A DNA stretch of 64,000 nucleotides from a virus: positions 80,073 to 144,072 of the IMG/VR virus record IMGVR_UViG_3300032308_002078; one strand, written 5' to 3'. Positions 1-8,104 of this stretch are shown piece after piece (position 1 is the stretch's first letter; every line of letters starts with the position of its first letter). Below the pieces are notes generated by a model that saw only the letters and a program-made list of their open reading frames with translations, searched no databases and was not told where the DNA came from. Position numbers and translations under genes: made by a program.

Positions 1-516
1 AAAGAAGAACTAGTATTTTCTGCTTTAAATCATGACCTGGGAAAAATGGGTGATGAAGAAAATGAATCTTATATTCCTCAAGATGATAAATGGCGTAAAG
101 AAAAATTAGGGGAAGATTATAAATTCAACGATAGAATTCCTTTCGCATCTGTACCTGATAGAGGATTATATTTACTTCAATCTCATGGTATCCAGTATAC
201 ATTTAATGAAATGATTACTATCCAGACTCATGATGGTTTATATGATGAGGCAAATAAGAAATATCTTATGACTTATATGCCAGAACAAAAACCACGTACT
301 TCATTACCTTATATTGTTCATCAAGCTGATTTGATGGCTGCTAGGATTGAGTTTGAAAGGGAATGGTTACCAAAATTATTAGGTAACGTGCCAACTCAAA
401 AAAAGTCATTTACCTTGGAATCAAATAAAAAATCAATCCAAACTCCAGCTTCTAAATCTAAAGCATTAGGTAGCATAAAAAGTGAAGGATTAAAAAACAT
501 GTTAGATAACTTATGA
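1..516 (+). CDS. HD-domain phosphohydrolase-like protein, 5' end missing
   Basis: The reading frame is open from the first base, so the start lies upstream of the window. The first visible residues include HDLGK (about bases 31-45), the metal-binding core of HD-domain phosphohydrolases, followed by about 155 residues. The downstream text (IVHQADLMAARIEFE) also resembles the later His/Asp part of HD nucleotidases. An ATG at 46 exists but would remove the HD motif, so I treat it as internal. The family hydrolyses nucleotides or cyclic nucleotides; the substrate cannot be told here. The stop overlaps the next start (ATGA), so the two genes are probably translated together. The lysine-rich C-terminal 35 residues look disordered. 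Confidence 0.7.
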   Translation, partial: KEELVFSALNHDLGKMGDEENESYIPQDDKWRKEKLGEDYKFNDRIPFASVPDRGLYLLQSHGIQYTFNEMITIQTHDGLYDEANKKYLMTYMPEQKPRTSLPYIVHQADLMAARIEFEREWLPKLLGNVPTQKKSFTLESNKKSIQTPASKSKALGSIKSEGLKNMLDNL

Positions 517-794
517 TATTAACAATTATTATTCTCTCTATATTGGTCGTGACTCTTGGATTCACGACCTTTAATCTTCTTAAGAAAAATGAAAAACAAG
601 AAGATATTTTAGCAGGTTATATGACCTACTTAAACAAAATTTCAGACACTATTGAGTTAGCAGAAAAGAAAATGTTGGAAGTAGATGCTAAAGGTAGTTT
701 CAAATCAGATGATGAGGTAGGATTTTTCTTTGAACAAATTAAAGTAATTCAAGCTGCCTTAAATGTTTTTATTATTAAAAATATTTCTAAATAA
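513..794 (+). CDS. Small N-terminally anchored membrane protein
   Basis: A 93-residue protein of unknown function. Residues 1-22 form one hydrophobic segment without a cleavage site, followed by basic residues (LLKKNEK), which suggests an N-out or N-in single-pass anchor with a cytoplasmic or periplasmic helical tail. The remainder is charged and predicted helical. It overlaps the HD-domain gene by ATGA and its stop codon overlaps the start of the sigma-factor gene, so it sits in a tight operon with replication and transcription functions. I do not recognise the family. Confidence 0.65.
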   Translation: MILTIIILSILVVTLGFTTFNLLKKNEKQEDILAGYMTYLNKISDTIELAEKKMLEVDAKGSFKSDDEVGFFFEQIKVIQAALNVFIIKNISK

Positions 795-1504
795 TGGAAG
801 AGGTAGTAGTAAAAAAGAAGAAGAAGGGTGTTCAATATTTTACTCAAGACACTGAAAATGCTATTATTTTATATAATAACACTACTGATTTTGAGTTAAA
901 AAGTAGAATATATAATGATAGAATTCATTATGCCTTCTTTAAATTAACTGAGAATATTATTCATACCTTTAAATTTTATTATACTGAGGTAGATAATATT
1001 GAAGACTTACAACATGAAGTAATTACTTTTTTACTATCTAAAATCCATTTATTCAATCCAGATCGAGGAGCTAAAGCATATTCTTATTTTGGAACAATCG
1101 CAAAACGTTATTTGATTCTTTCAAATCAGAAAAACTATAAAAAACGTATTGATACTATTGGTTTAGATGCTCTTGAAGAAGATGAAGAACATTCTTACAC
1201 TATTGATGAATCATCATATGATGACCGTTTATCTAAATTTATAGATGAGTATACTAAACATTGTACTAAAAATATTTATGAATTGTTCCCTAAAGAATAT
1301 GATGCTCAAATTGCAGACGCAATTTTAGAATTATTTCGTAAACGAGAAAATTTAGATGTGTTTAATAAAAAAGCACTTTACATTTATATCCGTGAAATTG
1401 TAGATGTTAAAACTCCTAAAATTACAAAAATAGCAAATCAACTCTACGATATTTTTAAACAAGGTTACATATTTTATTTAGAGCACGGATATACAAATTT
1501 TTAG
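794..1504 (+). CDS. 55: Late transcription sigma factor, gp55-like
   Basis: A 236-residue protein with a sigma-70 region 2-like segment at about residues 69-113: IEDLQHEV..., then FNPDRGAKAYSYFGTIAKRYL. This is the diagnostic text of T4-type late sigma factors (gp55 and its cyanophage relatives), which bind host RNA polymerase core and recognise only a -10-like element. It is longer than T4 gp55 (185 residues) because of an acidic insert (residues ~124-145) and a C-terminal extension. The N-terminus carries a run of lysines. No region 4 domain that would read a -35 element is visible, which fits the -10-only TATTTATA boxes found before the structural genes in this window. Assignment to the gp55 family is confident; the promoter match is inference. 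Confidence 0.85.
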   Translation: MEEVVVKKKKKGVQYFTQDTENAIILYNNTTDFELKSRIYNDRIHYAFFKLTENIIHTFKFYYTEVDNIEDLQHEVITFLLSKIHLFNPDRGAKAYSYFGTIAKRYLILSNQKNYKKRIDTIGLDALEEDEEHSYTIDESSYDDRLSKFIDEYTKHCTKNIYELFPKEYDAQIADAILELFRKRENLDVFNKKALYIYIREIVDVKTPKITKIANQLYDIFKQGYIFYLEHGYTNF

Positions 1505-1510
1505 TTTTCA

Positions 1511-1518
1511 TATTTATA
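1511..1518 (+). promoter_or_regulatory. Putative late promoter box TATTTATA before the baseplate operon
   Basis: TATTTATA lies in the 33-base gap between the sigma-factor stop and the next start, 19 nt before the ATG at 1538. A second near-copy, TATATTTATG, overlaps that start codon itself. The same octamer recurs before many structural genes here. Confidence 0.5.
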
Positions 1519-1537
1519 AAAAACTAAATGTATATTT

Positions 1538-1873
1538 ATGTCACAATTTGATAATGTAATTTTTGGAAAGAAAAAATTCTCTGATGTTTTAGAGGAAATT
1601 TACAATAACCAAAAGAAAAAAGACCAACAGGTTACCGCGCTTATAAGCGAACTAAAACCACTTATTTCTGATATTGGCGATGCTACATTAGTTGTTCCTT
1701 TAATTAAGGAATATATGGAGATAAGTGTTAAAAATGACGACTTATTAATTAAGATGGCAGCGTTAGCTCAACGTGCCATGGCTACAGTTTCAGCTGAAGG
1801 ATCTTTAACTATTTCTGATGAGGAAAAAGAGCAGTTATTGTCTGCTATGAATGAGTTAAAAGGAGGCAAATAA
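1538..1873 (+). CDS. Small helical protein of the baseplate operon, unknown function
   Basis: A 111-residue, probably all-helical protein with a charged N-terminal part (FGKKKFSDVLEEIYNNQKKKDQQ) and a hydrophobic central helix. It is the first gene after a late-type promoter box and directly precedes the gp5-like spike gene with a 4-base gap, so a role in virion assembly is likely. Its length matches the T4 co-activator gp33 (112 residues) and it follows gp55, but I see no sequence resemblance to gp33 and do not assign it. The 3' end contains AGGAGG (encoding Gly-Gly), 11 nt before the next ATG, which may act as a chance Shine-Dalgarno. Confidence 0.6.
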   Translation: MSQFDNVIFGKKKFSDVLEEIYNNQKKKDQQVTALISELKPLISDIGDATLVVPLIKEYMEISVKNDDLLIKMAALAQRAMATVSAEGSLTISDEEKEQLLSAMNELKGGK

Positions 1874-1877
1874 ATAA

Positions 1878-3125
1878 ATGGGTATTCTAAATAAACATAC
1901 TAATTCTCAAGTCAGTATTAATAATCAAACGAGTCAATCTCCTAATGGAATTACCTCGTCTCCTGTTTCTTTTTTAGCTGGAAGAGTAAAAAGTATTATT
2001 TTAGATGAAAACAGTGAAGGGTTTAATGAGTTTGGAGAAGGTAATCCTGGTTGGAATGGTTTAGGTTTAATTCAATTTCAAGACATTACTAATCCAACTA
2101 CTAAAATATCTCCCGCTAAACCTTTTTTTCCTAATAGTAAAAACTTTCCTTTATTAGAAGAAATAGTATGGATTATTCAATTACCTTCTACTAATATTAA
2201 TGGCACCTCTAATAACCCAGGTATAAGTACAACAGTTGAAAATTATTATTTAAATCCAACTGCTTTATGGAACCATCCTCATCATAATGGTTTCCCTGCA
2301 AATCCTTCATCACCTCCAGAAAATCAAAAAAGAGATTATTTACAAACCTCTATAGGTAATGTTAGAAGAGTAACAGACCAATCTACAGAATTAAATTTAG
2401 GTAAAACATTTATTGAACGTTCTAATATTCATCCTTTAAAACCATTTGAAGGTGATGTAATTTATGAAGGTAGATGGGGTAATTCTATTAGAATTGGTTC
2501 AACAGTTAAATTAAAAAAACCACTTGATACTCCTCTTAATAACTGGTCTACAGGAACTAGCACCTCAGGTGATCCTATTTTAATTCTTAGAAATGGACAA
2601 GGTACTCAAACTAATGAAGGTTGGGTTCCTATTGTAGAAGATATTAATAATGATGACTCGTCAATTTATTTTACAAGTACTCAAAAAATACCTTTAAAAG
2701 CATCAAGTACTTCTTATAATAGTTACAAAACAACTCCTACCACTCCTGATCAATATGCAGGAAAACAAGTTATTATAACTTCAGGTAGGTTAGTATTTAA
2801 TACAACTGAGGATCATTTATTACTTAGTTCTAAAAAATCAGTTAATTTAAACGCTCAAGAAAGTGTAAACATTGATGCTAAATTAGATACAATTGTTTCA
2901 TCACCTTCTATTAAATTAGGTTCAAAAGATGCAACTGAACCTATATTAAAAGGAGATGCTTTAGTGACTGAGTTGCAAAATTTAATTAATCAATTAATAC
3001 AATTAACTACTAATTTAGTAGCTGTACCTCAAGCATCTACAGCCGCTTCATTAGTACTTTCTGAATTACCTAAAATATCTGCAAGGATAGCTTTAACTAA
3101 ATCTAAAGTAAATAAAATAATATAA
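1878..3125 (+). CDS. 5: Baseplate central spike / puncturing protein, gp5-like
   Basis: A 415-residue protein. Residues ~30-105 (LAGRVKSIILDE... GLIQFQD ... LLEEIVWIIQLP) look like the OB-fold of spike proteins. The middle holds FEGDVIYEGRWGNSIRIGST, a sentence typical of gp5-like baseplate proteins of T4-related phages that lack the lysozyme domain. Residues ~300-350 are beta-rich (LLSSKKSVNLNAQESVNIDAKLD), resembling the strands of the trimeric needle, and the C-terminus is helical. No lysozyme catalytic domain is present, unlike T4 gp5. It probably sits at the tip of the tail tube. The start follows AGGAGG at 11 nt, and the stop overlaps the next start. Confidence 0.65.
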   Translation: MGILNKHTNSQVSINNQTSQSPNGITSSPVSFLAGRVKSIILDENSEGFNEFGEGNPGWNGLGLIQFQDITNPTTKISPAKPFFPNSKNFPLLEEIVWIIQLPSTNINGTSNNPGISTTVENYYLNPTALWNHPHHNGFPANPSSPPENQKRDYLQTSIGNVRRVTDQSTELNLGKTFIERSNIHPLKPFEGDVIYEGRWGNSIRIGSTVKLKKPLDTPLNNWSTGTSTSGDPILILRNGQGTQTNEGWVPIVEDINNDDSSIYFTSTQKIPLKASSTSYNSYKTTPTTPDQYAGKQVIITSGRLVFNTTEDHLLLSSKKSVNLNAQESVNIDAKLDTIVSSPSIKLGSKDATEPILKGDALVTELQNLINQLIQLTTNLVAVPQASTAASLVLSELPKISARIALTKSKVNKII

Positions 3126-3982
3126 TGGCTGAAGTTAGTTTACAAGTACTTGAAAACGCCCTGCCTAGTAGTTTAAAACTAACAGGATCAGATAAATTAG
3201 GGCAAACCATTATGGAAAAAGGCATTCAAATTAATGACCAAATCCAACCTCAATTAACTAATCTTCAGAATGAATTAACTAGTACTCCTAATGGTTTATG
3301 TTTACCTGCTCCTCAATTAGAGTTAATTATTTTACAACGAAACAATATTGTTAATAAATTAAATCAAATTTCAAGTGTATTAAACACAGCCACAGTGGCA
3401 GCAGGAATAACATCTACTTTATTAGATAGTTTAATAGCTGCTGCTCAACTTGTTAGAGCCGCTAAACCTGCTTTAATAGCTTCAGACACTGCTAGTGGTG
3501 GTGTTGGACCTTTTGCTAGTTTAGTATTACAAGCTAATGATGTTTTAGATATATTAAGATTTGATTCTTTAGGTAACTCTAAATTAAATAAATTAAAAAC
3601 TATAATTGACAATACAGCTGCTCCTATATCTATAACTGGTCTTTTTATATCTAATGCTATAGCTTCTTTAAATAGTATTGATATTATTTTAAAACAATGT
3701 TCTCCTTATTCAACTTATTTAGGTATAAGTGATGATTTAAATAACATTAATTTAAGACAGACTATAGCTGAAAGTACTTTAAATGATATTACTTATAAAG
3801 GTTTTGTTTTAGAAATAGAAGTAGTCCCATACACTCCAACTGTTAATAGAAGACGAGCTATTGGTAAAAACCAATCTGGTATAGTAACTATTCAAACCGA
3901 ATATTCTTTCACAACTTCTAATCAAGTTTTAATTAATGAACTAAAACTAATAATTGATAGAGATAATTTAAAAGCTTATTAA
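3125..3982 (+). CDS. Virion-associated structural protein, unknown function
   Basis: A 285-residue protein. The first two thirds are Leu/Ala/Asn-rich helices with no signal peptide; the C-terminal 60 residues switch to beta-like sequence (FVLEIEVVPYTP..RRRAIGKNQSG..TIQTEYSFTT). It lies between the spike gene and the gp25-like wedge gene, so a baseplate or hub role is inferred from position only. Translation is coupled to the spike gene by a TAATG overlap. I do not recognise the family. Confidence 0.6.
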   Translation: MAEVSLQVLENALPSSLKLTGSDKLGQTIMEKGIQINDQIQPQLTNLQNELTSTPNGLCLPAPQLELIILQRNNIVNKLNQISSVLNTATVAAGITSTLLDSLIAAAQLVRAAKPALIASDTASGGVGPFASLVLQANDVLDILRFDSLGNSKLNKLKTIIDNTAAPISITGLFISNAIASLNSIDIILKQCSPYSTYLGISDDLNNINLRQTIAESTLNDITYKGFVLEIEVVPYTPTVNRRRAIGKNQSGIVTIQTEYSFTTSNQVLINELKLIIDRDNLKAY

Positions 3983-3987
3983 CTTAA

Positions 3988-3995
3988 TATTTATA
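3988..3995 (+). promoter_or_regulatory. Putative late promoter box TATTTATA
   Basis: Lies in the 17-base gap before the gene at 4000, only 4 nt ahead of its ATG. There is no TTTGG at the 19-nt distance, so it belongs to the -10-only class. If it is a promoter, the transcript has almost no leader. Confidence 0.5.
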
Positions 3996-3999
3996 AACA

Positions 4000-4350
4000 A
4001 TGAAACCATCAGATTTTAAAAAAATGATTAAAGAGGCAGTAAAGGAAGCCATTCAAGAAGAATTGAAAGATATTCTATTGGAAGCTGTCCGTGCCCCTAA
4101 AACAATTGTTACGGAGTCAATCAAGGACACTTATGCTCAACCTCATCTTTCAAAACCAAAACAATTAACTCCAGCTGAAAGACAAGCAATGTTTGGAGGT
4201 ATTTTAGAAGAAATGCAAGTTGGTAAACCTGCTACTTCTGCTTATGCTGGTAATTTTCAAGCAAATGGTCCTGTAGATGCTATTAATGGTGCTTTACCTG
4301 AAGGTAGTGTAGGATTAGATCAAATTATGGCTTTAATGAACGGTAAATAA
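4000..4350 (+). CDS. Small baseplate-operon protein with capsid-tag-like N-terminus
   Basis: A 116-residue protein of unknown function. The N-terminus (FKKMIKEAVKEAIQEELK) is a lysine/glutamate amphipathic helix similar to those on many proteins between 17 and 44 kb, and the [LIV]-x-E sites LLE-AVR and VTE-SIK follow at residues ~27-45. The rest is Ala/Gly/Pro-rich and probably extended. It sits directly before the gp25-like gene (TAATG overlap). A structural or assembly role is inferred from context, with no recognised domain. Confidence 0.55.
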   Translation: MKPSDFKKMIKEAVKEAIQEELKDILLEAVRAPKTIVTESIKDTYAQPHLSKPKQLTPAERQAMFGGILEEMQVGKPATSAYAGNFQANGPVDAINGALPEGSVGLDQIMALMNGK

Positions 4351-4757
4351 TGGCATTTGGAGCTAAAAAAATATTCCCTGTAGATTTTAAACCCGGCACC
4401 GCTGTTGGGGTAGGGTTACCTTTTAATGCTCCTGCTGTTTTTAGATCAACCTATACAACTAAAGATGCTATTAAATATAATTTAATTAACTTCTTTTTAA
4501 CAAACCAACCAGAAAGATATTTAAATCCTACTTTTGGTGCTAGTTTAAGATCTTTTATTTTCCAACAAATAGCAGAAAATAATATATCTGCCTTAAAACA
4601 AGACATTCAATCTCAATTAAATTTATATTTTCCTAATGTAGCGGTAGCAGACTTAAGTATTGATTCCATCCCTGATGCAAATCAAGTTAATGTATCCTTA
4701 ACATATAATATAATAAATACAGGAATATCAGATAATATTAATATTACATTCGCATAA
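4350..4757 (+). CDS. 25: Baseplate wedge protein, gp25-like
   Basis: 135 residues, close to T4 gp25 (132). It has the family signature IKYNLINFFLTNQPERYLNP followed by FGASLRSFIF at residues ~36-65, the core of the gp25/GpW-type wedge protein that starts sheath assembly from the baseplate. It is coupled by overlapping stop/start codons to the gene before it and to the gp6-like gene after it, the conserved 25-6 order of contractile tails. Confidence 0.9.
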   Translation: MAFGAKKIFPVDFKPGTAVGVGLPFNAPAVFRSTYTTKDAIKYNLINFFLTNQPERYLNPTFGASLRSFIFQQIAENNISALKQDIQSQLNLYFPNVAVADLSIDSIPDANQVNVSLTYNIINTGISDNINITFA

Positions 4758-6616
4758 TGGCTATTAAAAGAAACATACAATACATTAATAAAGATTTCAC
4801 AGAATTAAGAGCTAGTCTTGTTGACTATGCTAAAACTTATTTCCCTACTACTTATACAGATTTTAGTCCTACCTCTCCAGGTATGATGTTTATGGAAATG
4901 GCTGCTTATGTAGGTGATGTTTTATCATTCTATATGGATAACCAAATCCAAGAAAACTTCTTACAGTACGCTCGTCAAACTAATAATTTATATGAGTTAG
5001 CTTATATGTTTGGTTACAAACCAAATGTAACTCAAGTCGCTACTAGTGTTTTAGATTTCTATCAACAAGTACCAGCTATTTCTTCAGGTTCAGTTCTTGT
5101 CCCTGATTTCTCATATTCATTGTTAGTTCCTGAAAGTTCAACTGTTGCCTCTACTTTATCACCTTCTGTTTCTTTCTTAATTCAAGATCCTATAGATTTT
5201 TCAGTTTCTAGTTCAGGTGATCCTACAGAAGTTACAGTTTATGAAGTAGATGGAAGTGGTAATCCTTTATATTTCCTTTTAAAGAAAGCCAGAAAAGCTA
5301 TTTCATCTACTATTAATACCACTACTTTTTCATTTGGTGTTCCTACTCAGTTTGCTACTGTTGATATTAACGCTGATAGTATTGTAGGTATTTTAGATGT
5401 TACTGATACTGATGGAAATAAGTGGTATGAAGTAGATTATTTAGGTCAAGAAATGGTATTTAATTCAATTAAAAATACTAACATTAATGATCCTAATTTA
5501 TCTCAATATCAAGGTGACACACCTTATTTATTAAAATTAGAAAAAATCCAAAGACGATTTGCAACTCGTTTCTTAGATAAAACTACTTTACAATTACAAT
5601 TTGGAGCAGGTACCGCTAATGATACTGATGAAAATATTATTCCTAACCCTAACAATGTGGGTATTGGTTTACCATTTGAATTATCAAAATTAACAACAGC
5701 CTATTCTCCAGAAAACTTCTTATTTACTAAGACATATGGTATTGCTCCTTCAAACACTACTTTAACTGTTAGATACTTAACAGGTGGTGGAGTTGTATCT
5801 AACGTTCCTGCTAATAGTTTAACTAGTTTAAATTCAACTGTCACTTTTCTTAATCAACAAACTAACACTAGTACAGCAAATTATGTATTTAATAGTTTAG
5901 CAGTTACAAACCCTGATGCCGCTGATGGAGGAGGAGATGGAGATACAATTGAAGAAATTAGACAAAACTCTTCAGCCAATTTTGCTACTCAATTACGTAA
6001 CGTAACTCAAAATGACTATTTAGTAAGAACACTTTCAATGCCTGCTAAATTTGGAGTTGTTTCCAAAGCATATATTGAACCTACTAAAGCACAGTCTATA
6101 TCAGCGGGTGAGTCTCAATCAGTATTAGACTTGTATGTGTTGTCTTATAACGTGAGTAATCAATTAACAACAACATCTGCCGCTTTAAAACAAAATATTA
6201 TTACTTATCTATCTCAATATAGAATGGTAAATGATTCTGTTAATGTTAAAGATGGATTTATTATTAATATTGGAGTTAATTTTGATATTATTATTTTACC
6301 TAACTACAATAGTAATGAGGTATTAACTAAATGTATTGTAGCTTTACAAGATTATTTTAGAATTGATAATTGGCAAATTAATCAACCTATTATATTAAGA
6401 GATATTTATATACTTTTAGATAAAATTGAAGGGGTACAAACAGTTAAAAATATTACAATCAATAACTTATCAGGAGAAAATTTAGGATATAGTCAGTATG
6501 CTTATGATATACCATCAGCTACACAAAACAATGTAATATATCCTTCTTTAGATCCTATGATTTTTGAAGTTAAATATCCTAGTCAAGACATTCAAGGCAG
6601 AGTAGTACCTTTATAA
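4757..6616 (+). CDS. 6: Baseplate wedge protein, gp6-like (gpJ family)
   Basis: 619 residues, against 660 in T4 gp6. The N-terminus (YINKDFTELRASLVDYAKTYFP, then DFSPTSPGMMFMEMAAYVGD and LSFYMDNQIQENFL) is the hallmark of gp6/P2 gpJ-type wedge proteins. The C-terminal region (YLSQYRMVNDSVNVKDGFIIN...) matches the conserved core used for the inter-wedge ring. It directly follows the gp25-like gene. Function: forms the baseplate ring with gp7/gp53-type partners. Confident family call. Confidence 0.88.
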   Translation: MAIKRNIQYINKDFTELRASLVDYAKTYFPTTYTDFSPTSPGMMFMEMAAYVGDVLSFYMDNQIQENFLQYARQTNNLYELAYMFGYKPNVTQVATSVLDFYQQVPAISSGSVLVPDFSYSLLVPESSTVASTLSPSVSFLIQDPIDFSVSSSGDPTEVTVYEVDGSGNPLYFLLKKARKAISSTINTTTFSFGVPTQFATVDINADSIVGILDVTDTDGNKWYEVDYLGQEMVFNSIKNTNINDPNLSQYQGDTPYLLKLEKIQRRFATRFLDKTTLQLQFGAGTANDTDENIIPNPNNVGIGLPFELSKLTTAYSPENFLFTKTYGIAPSNTTLTVRYLTGGGVVSNVPANSLTSLNSTVTFLNQQTNTSTANYVFNSLAVTNPDAADGGGDGDTIEEIRQNSSANFATQLRNVTQNDYLVRTLSMPAKFGVVSKAYIEPTKAQSISAGESQSVLDLYVLSYNVSNQLTTTSAALKQNIITYLSQYRMVNDSVNVKDGFIINIGVNFDIIILPNYNSNEVLTKCIVALQDYFRIDNWQINQPIILRDIYILLDKIEGVQTVKNITINNLSGENLGYSQYAYDIPSATQNNVIYPSLDPMIFEVKYPSQDIQGRVVPL

Positions 6617-6625
6617 TAAAATAAA

Positions 6626-7747
6626 ATGGCAGTAATTCAAATATTCCCCTCCAAAGACGCAACTTTATATTCTGCTTATCCTAATTTAAATACAGGATTA
6701 GATGAGATTGTTGAAGCTAATACTAACTTTATAACTGGTAGTTTAAGAACTGATGGTGATTTACCTCAAGCTACAAGATTTTTAGTTCAATTTTCTAATA
6801 CAGAAATTCAAAATATTTTTTCTACATTAGTAAAAACTTCTAGTTGGGATGCTAATTTTAAAGTATTTGCTGCTGATGTTACTGGTTTATCTAATACTAC
6901 TACTTTAGCAATTAATGCTGTAGCTGAGTCTTGGGAAATGGGAACAGGTCGTTACTATAATGAACCTGCTACAACAAATGGTGTATCATGGTTATGGAGA
7001 AATTACTCTGGAAGTACTTCTTGGACTACATCTAGTTTTACTGCGGGAACTACAGGTTCATATACTGGATCTTTTTATGGTGGAGGAGTTTGGTATACAG
7101 CTGCTCAAGCTAGTCAATCTTTTGATTATTATTCTCCTTTAGATATAGATGTTAATGTTAAAAGTATTGTTAATAATTGGTCATCAAGTGCTTTTAATAA
7201 TAATGGATTTATTGTTAGACAAACTCAATCTCAAGAATTTATTAATAACTTTAATCAACAAATAACTTTAAAATATTTTTCAAGAGATACTAACACTATT
7301 TATCCTCCTGCATTACAAATTAGTTGGGATGACTTTAGATTTAATACAGGTTCATCAACTCAAACTATATTAAATACATTACCAGCTACTATTACATTAG
7401 CACAAAATCCAGGAGTATTTTATAGTCAAAGTGTAAACAGATTTAGAGTAAATGCTCGTCCTGAATATCCAATTCAATTATGGCAAACAGAATCAGTTTA
7501 TACAAACAATTATTTTTTACCTACAGCTTCTTACTATGCTATTAAGGACTTAGAAACAAATGAATATATTGTTGATTTTGATACTACTTATACTAAACTA
7601 AGTGCTGATGCTACTTCTAGTTATTTTGATTTATATATGAATTATCTTCAACCAGAAAGATATTACACAGTTTTAATTCAAAGTAACATAGATGGTTCAA
7701 CAATTGTATTTAATGATCAATACTACTTTAAAGTAATTAATGGATAA
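6626..7747 (+). CDS. Baseplate/tail structural protein with DNRLRE-like beta region
   Basis: A 373-residue, beta-rich protein full of Ser, Thr, Asn and aromatic residues. The N-terminus (IFPSKDATLYSAYPNLNTG ... ATRFLVQFS) resembles DNRLRE/CBM96-like beta-sandwich domains, which begin with a Lys-Asp-Ala-x-hydrophobic strand and a later hydrophobic strand. The C-terminal ~100 residues are a second beta domain. It lies between gp6-like and the giant wedge protein, where T4 has gp7, so it is probably an outer wedge component or a receptor- or glycan-contacting part. The DNRLRE resemblance is by eye and moderate. Confidence 0.6.
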   Translation: MAVIQIFPSKDATLYSAYPNLNTGLDEIVEANTNFITGSLRTDGDLPQATRFLVQFSNTEIQNIFSTLVKTSSWDANFKVFAADVTGLSNTTTLAINAVAESWEMGTGRYYNEPATTNGVSWLWRNYSGSTSWTTSSFTAGTTGSYTGSFYGGGVWYTAAQASQSFDYYSPLDIDVNVKSIVNNWSSSAFNNNGFIVRQTQSQEFINNFNQQITLKYFSRDTNTIYPPALQISWDDFRFNTGSSTQTILNTLPATITLAQNPGVFYSQSVNRFRVNARPEYPIQLWQTESVYTNNYFLPTASYYAIKDLETNEYIVDFDTTYTKLSADATSSYFDLYMNYLQPERYYTVLIQSNIDGSTIVFNDQYYFKVING

Positions 7748-8097
7748 TGGCTGAAATATTAAATTTAAATAAGCAAGTTTACAATAAAGCTCAATTTGAA
7801 AAAGTTATTGATACTTCTTTTTCACAATTAGTTAATGTATCTGCTTCTTTAACTTCATCATTACCTCCAATAACTGTAGATCAATTTTTTCAATATTACC
7901 AAAATTTATTCTTCCAGATACCTAAGAGTGGAAGTATAAATTCTTTTGAGTACATTATACAGACTGCTAATGATTACTTAGGTACAACCACTCAAGACGC
8001 AGATTTTAGTGCTTTTATTAATGAAATTAATTCATTAAGACAAGAAAATTTAGATTTACAACAACAATTAATAAGTATTTCAACAAAAAGTTTATAA
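7747..8097 (+). CDS. Small tail protein, unknown function
   Basis: 116 residues. The central part is Phe/Gln-rich (DQFFQYYQNLFFQIP) and the C-terminus is a coiled-coil-like helix (NEINSLRQENLDLQQQLIS). The start overlaps the previous stop (TAATG), and a 7-base gap precedes the giant wedge gene. Probably a baseplate connector; no family recognised. Confidence 0.6.
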   Translation: MAEILNLNKQVYNKAQFEKVIDTSFSQLVNVSASLTSSLPPITVDQFFQYYQNLFFQIPKSGSINSFEYIIQTANDYLGTTTQDADFSAFINEINSLRQENLDLQQQLISISTKSL

Positions 8098-8104
8098 TAA
8101 ATAA

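Noticed and set aside
1861-1866. AGGAGG as evidence for Shine-Dalgarno use
   Set aside because: It encodes Gly-Gly at the end of the previous gene, sits 11 nt from the ATG, and nearly all other starts lack such a site.
1538-1873. gp33-like late co-activator next to gp55
   Set aside because: Same length as T4 gp33 but no recognisable sequence similarity; left as unknown.
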